Below, piece after piece: positions 25,645 to 35,612 of a stretch of DNA of 64,000 bases. The stretch covers positions 2,418,001 to 2,482,000 of the forward strand of contig NZ_UFXX01000001.1 in the NCBI RefSeq assembly GCF_900447535.1. The letters are read 5' to 3'. Within the stretch, counting starts at the first letter, position 1. Each line of letters opens with the position of its first letter. The notes beneath the pieces were generated by a model. That model was not told where the DNA came from. It saw nothing but the letters and a program-made list of their open reading frames with translations, and made no database searches. The translations under genes were made by a program, and so were the position numbers. The stretch comes from Dermacoccus nishinomiyaensis. GTDB taxonomy: Bacteria; Actinomycetota; Actinomycetes; Actinomycetales; Dermatophilaceae.

Positions 25645-26171
25645 CGCACCCCGTCTCATCGTCCGGTCGGCCTGAGTCGCCGGTGTCGATGTCGTTGCCG
25701 CGCACCGGGATCGGTGTCGACATCCACCCGCTCGCCGACGACGAGCGGGAGCTGTCCCTCGCAGGTCTGACATGGCCGGGGGAGCGTGGCATCGAAGGTC
25801 ACTCGGACGGCGACGTCGCCTCGCACGCCCTGTGCGACGCGCTCTTCTCGGCTGCCGGGCTGGGCGACCTGGGGCAGCACTTCGGCGTCGACCGCCCCGA
25901 ACTCGCCGGCGCCCGCGGCGTGACGCTGCTCGCCGAGACGGCGCGCCTCGTGCGCGAGGCCGGGTACGAGATCGGCAACGTCGCCGTGCAGATCGTCGGA
26001 AACCGCCCCAAGATCGGATCGCGTCGCGACGAGGCCCAGGCCGCGCTCTCGGATGCGCTCGGCGGCGCGGTCGTCTCGGTCAGCGGCACGACGAGCGACG
26101 GGCTCGGCTTGACGGGCCGAGGCGAGGGAATCGCGGCCATCGCGACCGCGCTCATCGTGCCGCGCGCCTGA
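25641..26171 (+). CDS. ispF: 2-C-methyl-D-erythritol 2,4-cyclodiphosphate synthase
   Basis: Fifth MEP-pathway enzyme, converting CDP-ME 2-phosphate to the cyclodiphosphate with CMP release. It has 176 residues, with ~16 extra at the N-terminus compared with many IspF proteins; an alternative ATG at 25689 would give the usual length. I keep 25641 because GAGAGG precedes it and it overlaps ispD (ATGA). Metal ligands lie in GVDIHPL (Asp, His) and [10 protein letters not shown], and the C-terminal [19 protein letters not shown] loop is complete. Genes ispD and ispF adjacent suggest coupled dosage of two steps that flank IspE. Confidence 0.96.
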   Translation: MTHPVSSSGRPESPVSMSLPRTGIGVDIHPLADDERELSLAGLTWPGERGIEGHSDGDVASHALCDALFSAAGLGDLGQHFGVDRPELAGARGVTLLAETARLVREAGYEIGNVAVQIVGNRPKIGSRRDEAQAALSDALGGAVVSVSGTTSDGLGLTGRGEGIAAIATALIVPRA

Positions 26172-26370
26172 GGCGTCACCCGTTCGAGCTGTGTCACGCC
26201 GTGACGGCGGCTTCCTGATTCCCCGCCTCGGGGCGTCGAAACCCTTGTGATGACGGGGTTGTCAGCGCCGGGGACTACATTGGAACCAAAGTCGGGCACA
26301 TGCGCCGAGGCCACCTCGAAGCGGTGCACCGACCCGTCGAGCCACCTTCCACACGAGGAGATCTTTCGAT

Positions 26371-27456
26371 ATGTCCCAGACGGTCAAGGGCGTCATCGCC
26401 CGCAGCAAGAACGCCCCGGTCGAACTCGTCGACATCGTCGTGCCCGACCCCGGCCCCGGTGAGGTGGTCGTCGACGTCGAGGCGTGCGGCGTCTGCCACA
26501 CCGACCTGTCGTACCGCGACGGCGGCATCAACGACGAGTTCCCGTTCCTGCTCGGCCACGAGGCGGCCGGGCGCGTCGAGAAGATCGGCGAGGGCGTGAC
26601 GAACGTCGAGGTCGGCGACTTCGTCGTGCTCAACTGGCGCGCCGTGTGCGGCGAGTGCCGTGCGTGCAAGAAGGGTCAGCCCTGGTACTGCTTCGACACG
26701 GCCAACGCGACGCAGAAGATGACGCTGGCCGAGGACGGCACGGAGCTGACGCCCGCTCTCGGGATCGGCGCGTTCATCGACAAGACTCTCGTCGCCGCCG
26801 GCCAGTGCACGAAGGTCGAGGAGTCCGACGCAGCCGCGGTCGGCCTGCTCGGCTGTGGCGTCATGGCCGGGTTCGGTGCGGCCGCCAACACCGGCCAGGT
26901 CGAACGCGGTGAGTCCGTCGCCGTCATCGGCTGCGGTGGGGTGGGGTGCGCGGCCATCGCCGGTGCCGAGATCGCCGGTGCGGCGCGCATCATCGCCGTC
27001 GACATCGACGACGCGAAGCTCGAGACGGCGAAGAAGTTCGGCGCGACCCACACGATCAACTCGAAGAACGTCGACGCCGTCGAGAAGATCCGCGAACTCA
27101 CCGGCGGGTTCGGCGCCGACGTCGTCATCGACGCCGTCGCACGCCCCGAGACGTACGAGCAGGCGTTCTACGCCCGTGACCTCGCCGGCCGCGTCGTCAT
27201 GGTCGGCGTGCCGACGCCCGATCTGAAGATCGAACTGCCGATGATCGAGATCTTCGGTCGCGGTGGCGCGCTCAAGTCGAGCTGGTACGGCGACTGCCTG
27301 CCCGAGCGCGACTTCCCGGCGCTCGTGGCCCTCTACAAGCAGGGCCGCTTCGACCTCGACGCCTTCGTCACCGAGCGCATCGGCATCGACGCCGTCGAGT
27401 CGGCGTTCGAGAAGCTGCACGAGGGTTCGGTGCTGCGTTCGGTGGTGGAACTGTGA
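26371..27456 (+). CDS. mscR: S-(hydroxymethyl)mycothiol dehydrogenase MscR
   Basis: Zinc-containing NAD-dependent alcohol dehydrogenase that oxidises the formaldehyde-mycothiol adduct and can reduce S-nitrosomycothiol. It has 361 residues, the family length. Catalytic zinc ligands are in [14 protein letters not shown] (Cys, ~37) and LLGHEAAG (His-Glu); the structural zinc loop has [15 protein letters not shown], four Cys. The NAD-binding fold has [19 protein letters not shown] precedes the start by about 11 bases. The metallo-hydrolase gene overlaps its stop (GTGA), the same pairing as in mycobacteria. With mshA and mshD in this window it completes make-and-use of mycothiol. Confidence 0.95.
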   Translation: MSQTVKGVIARSKNAPVELVDIVVPDPGPGEVVVDVEACGVCHTDLSYRDGGINDEFPFLLGHEAAGRVEKIGEGVTNVEVGDFVVLNWRAVCGECRACKKGQPWYCFDTANATQKMTLAEDGTELTPALGIGAFIDKTLVAAGQCTKVEESDAAAVGLLGCGVMAGFGAAANTGQVERGESVAVIGCGGVGCAAIAGAEIAGAARIIAVDIDDAKLETAKKFGATHTINSKNVDAVEKIRELTGGFGADVVIDAVARPETYEQAFYARDLAGRVVMVGVPTPDLKIELPMIEIFGRGGALKSSWYGDCLPERDFPALVALYKQGRFDLDAFVTERIGIDAVESAFEKLHEGSVLRSVVEL

Positions 27457-28112
27457 GCGCCCCCGCGGGCCCGGAAGTCGTCGTCGCCGACGGCGGTCTG
27501 CGCATCGAACGCGTCGTCACCTCCGGCACCTTCGAGCTCGACGGCGGTAAGTGGGACGTCGACAACAACGTCTGGCTCATCGGCGACGACGAGCAGGTGA
27601 TCGTCGTCGACCCGGCTCACGAGGCGGCGCCCATCCTCGACGCCGTCGCGGGCCGCGAGGTCGTTGCCATCGTGTGCACGCACGCCCACAATGACCACAT
27701 CACGGCCGCCGCCGACGTGCGCGCCGCGACAGGTGCGCCCGTCCACCTGCACCCGGGCGACCGCGTGCTGTGGGACATGACGTACGACTGGGCGCCCGAC
27801 GAGTCGCTGAGCGACGGGGACGAGCTGCGGGTCGCAGGGGCCACCCTGCGCGTCATCCACACCCCGGGGCATGCGCCGGGCGCGTGTTGTCTGTACCTCG
27901 AGGCGCTCGACGTCGTGTTCACGGGCGACACGTTGTTCCAGGGCGGCCCCGGTGCGACCGGTCGGTCGTACTCGGACGAGGACACGCTGCTCGCCTCGAT
28001 CCGCGCGTCGTTGTTCACGCTGCCGGGCCACACCACCGTCCTGACGGGCCACGGTGAAGCGACGAGCATCGCGGCCGAGGGCGCCACGATCGGAGCTGGG
28101 TCCGAGCAGTGA
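27453..28112 (+). CDS. Metallo-beta-lactamase-fold hydrolase coupled to mscR
   Basis: 219 residues with a glyoxalase-II-like dinuclear metal site: [11 protein letters not shown] (HxHxDH, ~76), the His in HTPGHAPG (~132), Asp in [10 protein letters not shown] (~152) and a C-terminal His in LTGHGEATS. The GTG start overlaps the mscR stop by 4 bp. By context it may hydrolyse the S-formylmycothiol or a related thioester made by MscR; this is an inference from co-occurrence in actinobacteria. It ends 64 bp before the L,D-transpeptidase gene. Confidence 0.92.
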   Translation: MSAPAGPEVVVADGGLRIERVVTSGTFELDGGKWDVDNNVWLIGDDEQVIVVDPAHEAAPILDAVAGREVVAIVCTHAHNDHITAAADVRAATGAPVHLHPGDRVLWDMTYDWAPDESLSDGDELRVAGATLRVIHTPGHAPGACCLYLEALDVVFTGDTLFQGGPGATGRSYSDEDTLLASIRASLFTLPGHTTVLTGHGEATSIAAEGATIGAGSEQ

Positions 28113-28176
28113 GCATCCGAGGGTGACCCGCGTGTTCCTGCGCGGTGGTTCGACGGACGTGGCGCAGACTGGGAGG

Positions 28177-29487
28177 ATGCGTCGCCCATCGAGCCTGCCC
28201 CTCGCCCACACCCGCCCCGATCGTCGCCTCGTGCACACCGGGGCGATCCTGGTCGGCGTCATCACGCTGGGGGCCGTCGGCGCCGGATGCTCCTCGGACG
28301 CGAATCACTCGGCGCCCGCGGCGAACGTGTCGTCGGGCGCTGGGGGTTCGGCGTCGGGAACGCACTCGGGCGCTGAATCGCCCGGGTCGTCGACGAGTTC
28401 GTCGAGTGCCGCGCCTGCGGCGACCATCACCATCGCCTCGAACGTCGCCCAGGGCTCGCCCCTGGGGTTGTCGCAGCCGGTGACGGTGAGTGCGAAGGGC
28501 GCCGATTCGAGCCCGGCACAGGTCACGGACGTCACCGTCACCGACGCGGCGGGCAAGAGCGTCGAGGGCAACTACGACGCGAGCGCGGGCACCTGGACGC
28601 CGGCCGGCCTGTTGACCAAGAGCGGCTCGTACACCGTAACGGCCACGGCCGAGACCTCGGACGGGCAGAGCGCGACGAACTCGCGGACCCTCCTCGCCGC
28701 CGCAAACGGTGCGAGCACGACCGGCCTCTACGCCGTCACGCCGTTCAAGCGCTCGAACGTCGGCAACGCTCAGCCGGTCGTGCTGACGTTCAGCCAGGCC
28801 GTGCCGCAGGCGCAGCGCGCCGAGGTCGCCAAGCGGTTCACCGTGAAGGACACGGCGAATGTGGAGGGCGCGTGGCGTTGGGTCAGCCCGACGCGCCTCG
28901 ACTACCGCCCGAAGAACAAGTGGCCGGTCGGCGACAGCGTCACTGTCACCGGCTCGATCCAGGGCATGCCGATCGGCCAGACCTGGGGCGCGGGCACGCT
29001 CGGTGACGTCGGCTTCGACGTCACCTCCGACCTCGAGGCGGTGTACGACCCCGCGACGCACGAGGTCACCGTCAGCGAGGGTGGCAAGGTCACCCGCGTC
29101 ATGAAGTCGGGTGGTGGCAAGAAGGGCTTCGAGAGCCTCAACGGCAAGATGGTCGTGACGGGCAAGGAGCGGACGGTACGCATGACGTCGTGCAGCGTCG
29201 GCATCTCCTGCACGCCCGGCGAGGCGAACTACTACGACGAGCAGATCAACAACGCCGTTCAGGTCTCCGAATCGGGCACCTACCTGCACGCCGCACCCTG
29301 GGACGACCTCATCGGCAAGGCGGACACATCGCACGGATGCTTCCACCTGTCGGCCGCCGACGCGAAGTGGTTCTACGACAAGGTGCTGCCCGGCAACCTG
29401 TTCGTCTCCAAGGGCACGAACAACCCCGTCTCCGTGACGAACGGCGAGGGCGACTGGAACCTCACCTGGCAGCAGTGGATCTCCTGA
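28177..29487 (+). CDS. L,D-transpeptidase lipoprotein (YkuD family with Ig-like domains)
   Basis: Forms 3-3 peptidoglycan cross-links outside the membrane. It has 436 residues. The signal sequence ends in GAVGAGC (lipid-modified Cys38), followed by a Ser/Gly-rich linker (~40-85), two Ig-like domains (~85-280) and the YkuD domain. The catalytic motif SHGCFHLS places Cys388 near the C-terminus, with the upstream His in TYLHAAPWDD. The start is uncertain: ATG 28177 has CAGACT exactly 6 bases upstream, like the leaderless promoters elsewhere but with C as its first base, while GTG 28159 is in frame. Insensitivity to most beta-lactams except carbapenems is a family trait. Confidence 0.92.
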   Translation: MRRPSSLPLAHTRPDRRLVHTGAILVGVITLGAVGAGCSSDANHSAPAANVSSGAGGSASGTHSGAESPGSSTSSSSAAPAATITIASNVAQGSPLGLSQPVTVSAKGADSSPAQVTDVTVTDAAGKSVEGNYDASAGTWTPAGLLTKSGSYTVTATAETSDGQSATNSRTLLAAANGASTTGLYAVTPFKRSNVGNAQPVVLTFSQAVPQAQRAEVAKRFTVKDTANVEGAWRWVSPTRLDYRPKNKWPVGDSVTVTGSIQGMPIGQTWGAGTLGDVGFDVTSDLEAVYDPATHEVTVSEGGKVTRVMKSGGGKKGFESLNGKMVVTGKERTVRMTSCSVGISCTPGEANYYDEQINNAVQVSESGTYLHAAPWDDLIGKADTSHGCFHLSAADAKWFYDKVLPGNLFVSKGTNNPVSVTNGEGDWNLTWQQWIS

Positions 29488-29560
29488 GCCACTGATCGAC
29501 GCTGCGCCGCTCGATGGTGGGCAGGCGCTCGGGCGGGGCGTCAGGGCTGCGCGTCGCCGA

Positions 29561-29566
29561 TAGACT
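29561..29566 (+). promoter_or_regulatory. -10 hexamer of cysS (leaderless)
   Basis: TAGACT, 7 bases before GTG 29574. Confidence 0.6.
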
Positions 29567-29573
29567 GTGCGGC

Positions 29574-31025
29574 GTGAGCCTGCAGATCTTCGACACCGCC
29601 ACGCGCGAACTGCGCGACTTCGAACCAGTTGAGCCCGGCAAGGTCGGCATCTACATCTGTGGGCTGACGACGCAGGGTTCGCCGCACATCGGTCACCTGC
29701 GCTTCGCCGTCGCGTTCGACGTGCTGCGCAACTGGCTGACGCGCGGTCACGGCTACGACGTCACGCTCGTGCGCAACGTCACCGACATCGACGACAAGAT
29801 CCTGCGCAAGTCCGCGGAGGCGGGGGAGCCCTGGTTCGCGTGGAGCTACCTTCACGAACGTGAGACGAGCGACGCGCTCGACATCCTCGGCGTTCAGCGA
29901 CCGACGTACGAGCCGCGCGCGACAGGGCACGTCACCGACATGGTCGAACTCATGGAACTGCTCATCGAACGCGGCCATGCCTACCCGGCAGCCGACGATT
30001 CGGGCGACGTCTACTTCGACGTCAAGAGCTTCGACGAGTACGGCGCGCTGACGCGGCAGAAGCTCGACGACATGGAAGACGCCGCTGACGCCGACCCGCG
30101 TGCGAAGCGCGACCCCCGCGACTTCGCGCTGTGGAAGGGCCGCAAGGCCGACGAGCCGGCGTCCGCGAACTGGCCGACGCCGTGGGGTGAGGGGCGCCCC
30201 GGCTGGCACCTCGAGTGCTCCGCGATGGCGCGTCGTTGGCTCGGTGACACGTTCGACATCCACGGCGGCGGCATCGACCTGCGCTTCCCGCACCACGAGA
30301 ACGAGCAGGCGCAGTCACGCGCCGCAGGTCTCGGTTTCGCGCGCTACTGGATGCACAACGGCTGGGTGACGCTGAGCGGCGAGAAGATGAGCAAATCGCT
30401 CGGCAACACGCTGTCCGTCACGGAGCTGACGAAGACGGTGCGTCCGCTCGTGCTGCGCTACTACCTCGGCTCGGTGCACTACCGTTCGACGATCGAGTAC
30501 ACGTCCGATTCGCTGGCGGAAGCGAATGCCGCCGTCGAGCGCATCGAGGGCTTCCTGCGTCGCGCCCTCGGCGAGGACGCCGTCCTGACGAGCGCCGACC
30601 TCGCCGACGTCGAACTGCCCGAGGCGTTCGTCGCGACGATGGACGACGACCTCAACGTCTCCGGCGCGCTCGCAGCGTGCTTCGACGCCATCCGCGAGGG
30701 CAACACCGCCATCGACGAGGCCGATGTGCGGCGCGTCGAAGAGCTCGCGCTGCAGGTCGCCGCGATGACCGACGTCCTCGGCGTCAACCCGCTCGACCCG
30801 AAGTGGTCGGGCAACGGATCGGCCGGCGGTGACGAGACGAAGCGTGCGCTCGGCGCGCTCGTCGACGCTCTCGTCGAGCAACGCAAGACCGCACGTGCGG
30901 CGAAGGACTTCGCGACAGCAGACATCATCCGCGACCAGCTGGCCGACGCCGGCGTCGTGGTCGAAGACACCCCCGACGGCGCCCGCTGGAGCGTGGCGCG
31001 TACGGGTCGAAAGGACAACTACTGA
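29574..31025 (+). CDS. cysS: Cysteinyl-tRNA synthetase
   Basis: Charges tRNA-Cys. It has 483 residues from GTG 29574, chosen because the TAGACT hexamer is 7 bases upstream and the protein then starts [12 protein letters not shown] as in relatives. The zinc-ligand Cys29 is in YICGLTTQG, the HIGH signature is at 38-41, additional zinc ligands are in [14 protein letters not shown] and HHENEQAQS, and the KMSKS loop is in [10 protein letters not shown]. The C-terminal helical anticodon-binding part is complete. It overlaps rlmB by one base (TGATG). A second paralogue, MshC, for mycothiol is expected elsewhere; this one keeps full synthetase length and order. Confidence 0.96.
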   Translation: MSLQIFDTATRELRDFEPVEPGKVGIYICGLTTQGSPHIGHLRFAVAFDVLRNWLTRGHGYDVTLVRNVTDIDDKILRKSAEAGEPWFAWSYLHERETSDALDILGVQRPTYEPRATGHVTDMVELMELLIERGHAYPAADDSGDVYFDVKSFDEYGALTRQKLDDMEDAADADPRAKRDPRDFALWKGRKADEPASANWPTPWGEGRPGWHLECSAMARRWLGDTFDIHGGGIDLRFPHHENEQAQSRAAGLGFARYWMHNGWVTLSGEKMSKSLGNTLSVTELTKTVRPLVLRYYLGSVHYRSTIEYTSDSLAEANAAVERIEGFLRRALGEDAVLTSADLADVELPEAFVATMDDDLNVSGALAACFDAIREGNTAIDEADVRRVEELALQVAAMTDVLGVNPLDPKWSGNGSAGGDETKRALGALVDALVEQRKTARAAKDFATADIIRDQLADAGVVVEDTPDGARWSVARTGRKDNY

Positions 31026-31999
31026 TGCCAGGCAACTCATCGCGCCGCGGTGCGATCCGCAAGGGAGCGTCGAAGAAGGGCGCGACGACCGGCAGCGGCG
31101 GTCAGCGCCGACGCGGGCTCGAGGGCAAGGGCCCGACGCCGCGCGCGGAGGAGCGCCCGAACCACAAGGCGTACAAGTCGGCGCAGCGCTCCGGCGCCGC
31201 CAAGAACGCGCCCAACGCGCGACGTTCGAGCGGTGCGCGCCGCGACCGGACGTCGAGCGAGATCATCGCCGGGCGCAACTCGGTGCTCGAGGCGTTGCGT
31301 GTCGGCGTGCCTGCCGCGACGCTGTACGTCGCGAGCCGCATCGACTCCGATGACCGCGTGCGCGAGACGCTCAAGATCGCGCAGGAGCAGGGCGTCGCGA
31401 TGCTCGAGACGCCGCGCGGTGAACTTGATCGGCTCACGGACGGCGCGGTGCACCAGGGCCTCGCGCTGCAGGTGCCGCCGTACGAGTACGCGCATCCGAG
31501 CGACCTCATCGACCCCGAACTGCCCGGCACGCCGCTCGTCGTCGCGCTCGACGGCATCACCGATCCCCGCAACCTCGGCGCCATCGTGCGTTCGACGGCG
31601 GCGTTCGGCGGCCACGGCGTCGTCATCCCGCAGCGTCGCAGCGCGGGCATGACCGCGTCGGCGTGGAAGACATCGGCGGGCGCCGCGGCACGCATCCCCG
31701 TCGCGCAGGCGAGCAACCTGACGGCCGCGCTCAAGGAGTTCAAGAAGGCGGGCTTCTTCGTCATCGGCCTCGACATGGACGGTGACGTTGACCTGCCCGG
31801 CCTCGAGCTCGCCGACCGGCCGCTCGTCGTCGTCGTCGGCTCCGAGGGCAAGGGCCTGTCGCGTCTCGTCAGCGAGACGTGCGACCAGATCGTCTCTGTG
31901 CCGATGAGCTCCGCGGTCGAGTCGCTCAACGCCGGCATCGCGACGTCCGTGACGCTGTATCAGGTGGCCGTCAACCGCGGGCTGGGCTCGACGCGCTGA
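31025..31999 (+). CDS. rlmB: 23S rRNA (guanosine-2'-O-)-methyltransferase RlmB (TrmH family)
   Basis: SPOUT-class methyltransferase, predicted to methylate a 23S rRNA guanosine ribose (G2251 in E. coli). It has 324 residues: a ~75-residue Lys/Arg/Gly/Ser-rich tail, an RNA-binding substrate domain from [15 protein letters not shown], and the trefoil-knot domain with [29 protein letters not shown] and [16 protein letters not shown], the three SpoU motifs. The basic tail is typical of actinobacterial members. It is coupled to cysS by a TGATG overlap, the order also seen in mycobacteria. Confidence 0.95.
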   Translation: MPGNSSRRGAIRKGASKKGATTGSGGQRRRGLEGKGPTPRAEERPNHKAYKSAQRSGAAKNAPNARRSSGARRDRTSSEIIAGRNSVLEALRVGVPAATLYVASRIDSDDRVRETLKIAQEQGVAMLETPRGELDRLTDGAVHQGLALQVPPYEYAHPSDLIDPELPGTPLVVALDGITDPRNLGAIVRSTAAFGGHGVVIPQRRSAGMTASAWKTSAGAAARIPVAQASNLTAALKEFKKAGFFVIGLDMDGDVDLPGLELADRPLVVVVGSEGKGLSRLVSETCDQIVSVPMSSAVESLNAGIATSVTLYQVAVNRGLGSTR

Positions 32000-32084
32000 G
32001 CCCCGGAGGTCGGATGCGGGAGGCTCCCAGCCCCGTATCGTGGTACGTCCAGGCACCATGATGAACGAGAGGGAGACCTTCACG

Positions 32085-32606
32085 ATGTCGAACCACGACT
32101 CCTACGACGGATACCAGCCCGGCGACGGCCAGAACCCCGGTCACTACGGTCAGCCGCACCAGTACGACCAGACCGGTGACCAGGGGCAGTACGGGCAGTA
32201 CGGTCAGCCGCACCAGAGCCAGTCGAACCAGTACGGCGCCCACACGTCCTACGACCAGACGCAGGCCAACCCCACGGCCGGCGCCCAGGCGTACGGGCAG
32301 CAGGTGCCCGCTGATCAGTCCTTGTCGGGCGCCGGGTTCTTCAAGGCGCTGTTTGACTTCTCGTTCTCGACGTTCATCACGCCGAAGATCGTCAAGTTCG
32401 CCTACGCCATCTCCGTCGGCGCTCTGGGGCTGTTGTGGGTCTTCATGGTGATCGGCGGCTTCGCGGACAACGCGGCGTCGGGTTTGCTCGCTCTCATCAT
32501 CGGCCCCGTCCTCATCTTGCTGTACCTCGTCTTCATCCGGATGACGCTCGAGTTCTACGTCGCGATCGTTCGCATGAGCGAGGACATCCACCAGCGTCTG
32601 CGCTGA
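32085..32606 (+). CDS. DUF4282 membrane protein with Gln/Gly/Tyr-rich N-terminal tail
   Basis: 173 residues. Residues 1-~80 are low-complexity, rich in Tyr, Gln, Gly, His and Asn (repeats such as QYGQYGQPHQ). DUF4282 follows (~85-170) with two transmembrane helices (AISVGALGLLWVFMVIG and LLALIIGPVLILLYLVFI) and the conserved FDFSFSTFITPKIVKF. Function unknown. ATG 32085 has AGAGGGAGA about 10 bases upstream; earlier ATGs at 32058/32061 lack this. A TATCGT -10 candidate is at 32036. A strong terminator separates it from two convergent RDD proteins that carry similar tails. Confidence 0.88.
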   Translation: MSNHDSYDGYQPGDGQNPGHYGQPHQYDQTGDQGQYGQYGQPHQSQSNQYGAHTSYDQTQANPTAGAQAYGQQVPADQSLSGAGFFKALFDFSFSTFITPKIVKFAYAISVGALGLLWVFMVIGGFADNAASGLLALIIGPVLILLYLVFIRMTLEFYVAIVRMSEDIHQRLR

Positions 32607-32621
32607 CGCGTTCCCTGACGC

Positions 32622-32663
32622 GAAACGGCCCGGTTCCCTCGGAGAGGGGAACCGGGCCGTTTC
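32622..32663. terminator. 17-bp perfect hairpin between DUF4282 and RDD genes
   Basis: Arms 32622-32638 and 32647-32663 (GAAACGGCCCGGTTCCC and its complement) around an 8-base loop, between convergent genes. Confidence 0.85.
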
Positions 32664-32703
32664 ACGTCGGGCGAGCTCGAGGCTCGCTCGCGGTGGGCGG
32701 GCG

Positions 32704-33405
32704 TCAGTCGCCGCGCACCACGATCGTGTGGACAATCTTGTCGTGCAGCGTCTGCTTGGTGTCATCCCACAGCGGCCACAGCAGGTCGACGATGAGCAGG
32801 AGTCCGCCGCTGATACCGCCGGCGACGGCTTCGAGCAGGTAACGCCCGAAGCCGACACCGGCGCCCGTCGGCTGACCCGTGCGCTCGTCGACGACCTTGA
32901 GGTGCAGCATCTTCTTGCCGAGGCTCTGGCCAGTCCTGCCCTGACGGATGGCGCGGTTCCAGAGGTTGAACAGCAACGCGACGAGCGGACCGAGCAGCGC
33001 CAACGCGACACCGCCGCCGGAGACGTTGTGCAGCGTCGAGTTGCCGTTGATGTCTTCCACCGAGTAGCTGTCCTTGAACGCCAGCCACAATCCGAGACCG
33101 GAGATGACGATCATCGGGACGGCCGACAGCAGGCTGTCGATGAGGTAGGCGCCCACGCGCGACCCCCATGAACCGTAGGGCGCGGACCCCGCCCGTCGAG
33201 CGGGCGCACCGTACTGCTGCCCCTGATATGGCTGGTTCTGGTACGGCTGGCCGGGCTGCGGCGCACCCTGGTAGCCCTGCGGTTGGTACGGCTGGCCCTG
33301 GTACTGCTGGTACTGGGGGCCCGGCTGCGACTGCGCGCCGCTGCCGTACCCCTGGGCGCCACCGTGCTCGGGCGGCGGAACGTAGGGGTCGTATCCGTTG
33401 CTCAT
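32704..33405 (-). CDS. RDD family membrane protein with Gln/Pro/Tyr-rich tail (copy 1)
   Basis: 233 residues. The N-terminal ~75 residues are Gln/Tyr/Gly/Pro-rich with short repeats (QGQPYQPQGYQG, QPYQNQPYQG). The RDD domain starts at SWGSRVGAYLIDSLLSA with the Arg and Asp that name the family, and has about four helices, RQGRTGQSLGKKMLHLKVVDE and a final DLLWPLWDDTKQTLHDK. RDD proteins are membrane proteins of mostly unknown role; some act in ion transport. AGAAGGAA precedes ATG 33405. The second RDD gene starts just upstream, so the pair is probably one operon formed by duplication. Confidence 0.9.
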   Translation of the reverse strand: MSNGYDPYVPPPEHGGAQGYGSGAQSQPGPQYQQYQGQPYQPQGYQGAPQPGQPYQNQPYQGQQYGAPARRAGSAPYGSWGSRVGAYLIDSLLSAVPMIVISGLGLWLAFKDSYSVEDINGNSTLHNVSGGGVALALLGPLVALLFNLWNRAIRQGRTGQSLGKKMLHLKVVDERTGQPTGAGVGFGRYLLEAVAGGISGGLLLIVDLLWPLWDDTKQTLHDKIVHTIVVRGD

Positions 33406-33446
33406 GTCCGTTCCTTCTCGTCAGGCGTCGTTGGCGGGTGGGCCGC

Positions 33447-34229
33447 TCAGGCCGTGCGGACGACGAGCGAGTGGACGGCCTTGTCGTGCCACGTCTGGTT
33501 CTTGTCGTCCCACAGCGGCCACAGGTAGTTGAGCAGGGGGATGAAGAACAGCAGCGGGATCAGCTGCGACGGCAGCGAGATCAGGATGTCGACGGCGAGG
33601 CGGCCGAGACCACGGCCGACACCCAGGTACTGGCCGGTCCGCTCGTTGATGACGCCGATCTTGAGCACCTTCTTGCCAATGCTCTGGCCTCGCTTGCCCT
33701 GCAGGTATCCCTCGTTCCAGAGACGGAACAGCAGACCGAGCAGCGTGCCCGCGCCCATGAACGCCCAGGCCCGGTCCGTGAAGGGATCGGTGGGGTCGGC
33801 GCCCGGCGCGTCCCAGCCGTCCTTGAGGAAATCTCCGGTGCCGAGCGCGATGCCGACGCAGATGATGGTCGGCAGGATCGTGATGAACCAGTCCAGCAAC
33901 GCCGCACCGACACGCGAACCCCAGCTCGCGAGGATCGGCATGTTCGGTGCGCCCTGACCGTACTGCTGGGCGTAGCCCGGTGCGCCGTAGGCGTCCGGCC
34001 GGCCGTAGCCGCCGCCGTACTGCTGGCCCGCGTCACCGTACTGCTGGGCAGGCTGGCCGTAGCTCTGTTCCTGGTATTCCTGCTGGCCGTAACCCTGCTG
34101 GTCATGGCTCGGCTGTCCGTAAGCAGGCTGGCCCTGCGGCGCGCCGCCGTACTGGCCCGGCTGCGCGGCGGGGTCGTGCGGATTCTGACCGTACGGCTGG
34201 CTGCCGTATCCATTCGTGTTGTTGCTCAT
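33447..34229 (-). CDS. RDD family membrane protein with Gln/Gly/Tyr-rich tail (copy 2)
   Basis: 260 residues from ATG 34229, chosen for the AGGAGG 8 bases upstream; a longer start 10 codons up lacks one. The N-terminal ~105 residues are a low-complexity tail with repeated QQYG, GQPA and YGQ units. The RDD domain begins SWGSRVGAALLDWFITIL, contains LQGKRGQSIGKKVLKIGVINE and ends LWPLWDDKNQTWHDKAVHSLVV, paralleling copy 1 (SLGKKMLHLKVVDE, LWPLWDDTKQTLHDK). The paralogues share architecture but have diverged well. DUF4032 starts upstream 51 bp behind. Confidence 0.9.
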   Translation of the reverse strand: MSNNTNGYGSQPYGQNPHDPAAQPGQYGGAPQGQPAYGQPSHDQQGYGQQEYQEQSYGQPAQQYGDAGQQYGGGYGRPDAYGAPGYAQQYGQGAPNMPILASWGSRVGAALLDWFITILPTIICVGIALGTGDFLKDGWDAPGADPTDPFTDRAWAFMGAGTLLGLLFRLWNEGYLQGKRGQSIGKKVLKIGVINERTGQYLGVGRGLGRLAVDILISLPSQLIPLLFFIPLLNYLWPLWDDKNQTWHDKAVHSLVVRTA

Positions 34230-34280
34230 GATGATTCCCTCCTGTGCTCCTTCGCACACGAGGTTACCGGGGCGCCGCGC

Positions 34281-35519
34281 TCAGCGCGCGGTCATCTGCA
34301 GGGGCGTTGCGTCGGGGGCGATGACGTTCTGCTCGTCCGGTTTCGTTGGCAGGATGTTCTCGACGTAGTCGGCGACGGCTTCCTCGATCGTCACGCCACG
34401 CTGCAGACGCTCCGACATGTACCAGCGGTGCTCGAGCACCTCGTGGAACATCTCGGCTGGTTCGAGCTTCTGACGCAACTGCGGCGGTACCGTGCGGGTG
34501 ATCGGTTCGTAGATCGTCGCGAGCCAGTCATGCGCGACGGCGCGTTCGTCGTCGCTCTGGCGGTTCTTGCTCGCCGTGAAGCTGACGAGGTCGTTGAGCA
34601 GTCGTCGCGCCTGGTTCTCGCCGACCTCGAGACCGGTGAGGTGACGCAGGCGGCGCGTGTGGTAGCCGGCCTCGACGATCTGGGGCTTGATCGACATCGT
34701 CGTGCCGTCGATGTCGGTCGTGATGTCGAGCTCGCCGACGTCGAATCCGAGGTCGTTCAGCGAGCGGATGCGCTGTTCGACGCGCCACGCGTCCGAGGCG
34801 TCGAAACGCTCGGCCTGCGTGAGTGCCTCCCACAGCTCGTGATAGCGCTCGACGATCGTGTTGCTCACCTCGATGGGGTCCATGTCGTCGGGCACCATGC
34901 CGCCAGCCTGCAGATCCATCAGCTCCCCGGCGATGTTGACCTGCGCGATGTCGAGGTCGTGCTCGCGCTGGCCCTTCGACAGCTTCTCGCGCAGCTCACC
35001 GGTCTCCGCGTCGACGAGGTAGGCGGCGAACTCGCCCGCGTCACGACGGAACAGGGCGTTCGACAGTGACACATCACCCCACCAGAAACCGACGAGGTGC
35101 ACCTTGACGAGCAGGACCGCGAGGGCGTCGATGAGGCGGGTCGCCGCGTCCGGGCGCAGCGTCTGGCTGATCATCGCGCGGTACGGCAGCGAGAACTGCA
35201 GGTGCCGCGTCAGCAGGCACGCGTCGAGCGGTTCGCCGTGCACGTCGGTGCGTCCGGTGACGACGGCGATCGCCTCGACGCACGGTAGGTGCAGGCGCCG
35301 CAGCTGCTTGAGCATCGCGTACTCGCGCAGCGCGATGTCGGCCTTGATCTCCTTGACGGCGAGGATGCGGCCGTCGACCTTCGCGAAGCGGACGATGTGA
35401 CGCGAGATGCCGCGCGGCAGTGCCGCGAGTTGATCCTCTGGCCACTGCTCGAGGGGCACGCTCCACGGCAGTGCGAACAGCGCGGGGTAGGGGCGTGCTG
35501 CCTTGATGTCGAGTGCCAC
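34281..35519 (-). CDS. DUF4032 protein with lipopolysaccharide-kinase-like domain
   Basis: 412 residues. The N-terminal half looks like a small-molecule kinase fold: RFAKVDGRILAVKEIKADIALREY (Lys and Glu of an ATP site), VHLVGFWWGDVSLSNALFRRD (His/Asp/Asn of a catalytic loop) and AYLVDAETGEL (metal Asp). The C-terminal half is DUF4032 with a conserved EHRWYMSERL segment. Substrate unknown. GTG 35519 was chosen over the longer frame because GGAGGA lies 7 bases upstream and relatives begin near this point. It lies between the sugar-importer ATPase gene and the RDD genes, all on the minus strand. Confidence 0.88.
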   Translation of the reverse strand: MALDIKAARPYPALFALPWSVPLEQWPEDQLAALPRGISRHIVRFAKVDGRILAVKEIKADIALREYAMLKQLRRLHLPCVEAIAVVTGRTDVHGEPLDACLLTRHLQFSLPYRAMISQTLRPDAATRLIDALAVLLVKVHLVGFWWGDVSLSNALFRRDAGEFAAYLVDAETGELREKLSKGQREHDLDIAQVNIAGELMDLQAGGMVPDDMDPIEVSNTIVERYHELWEALTQAERFDASDAWRVEQRIRSLNDLGFDVGELDITTDIDGTTMSIKPQIVEAGYHTRRLRHLTGLEVGENQARRLLNDLVSFTASKNRQSDDERAVAHDWLATIYEPITRTVPPQLRQKLEPAEMFHEVLEHRWYMSERLQRGVTIEEAVADYVENILPTKPDEQNVIAPDATPLQMTAR

Positions 35520-35612
35520 CTCGTCATCCTCCCACCGCGCGGGGGCGGCTGCCTGCATCCGCGTGACGGTGTGTTTCACCCGAAACGGTGCGTCGGCCAC
35601 CCGTCGATACGT

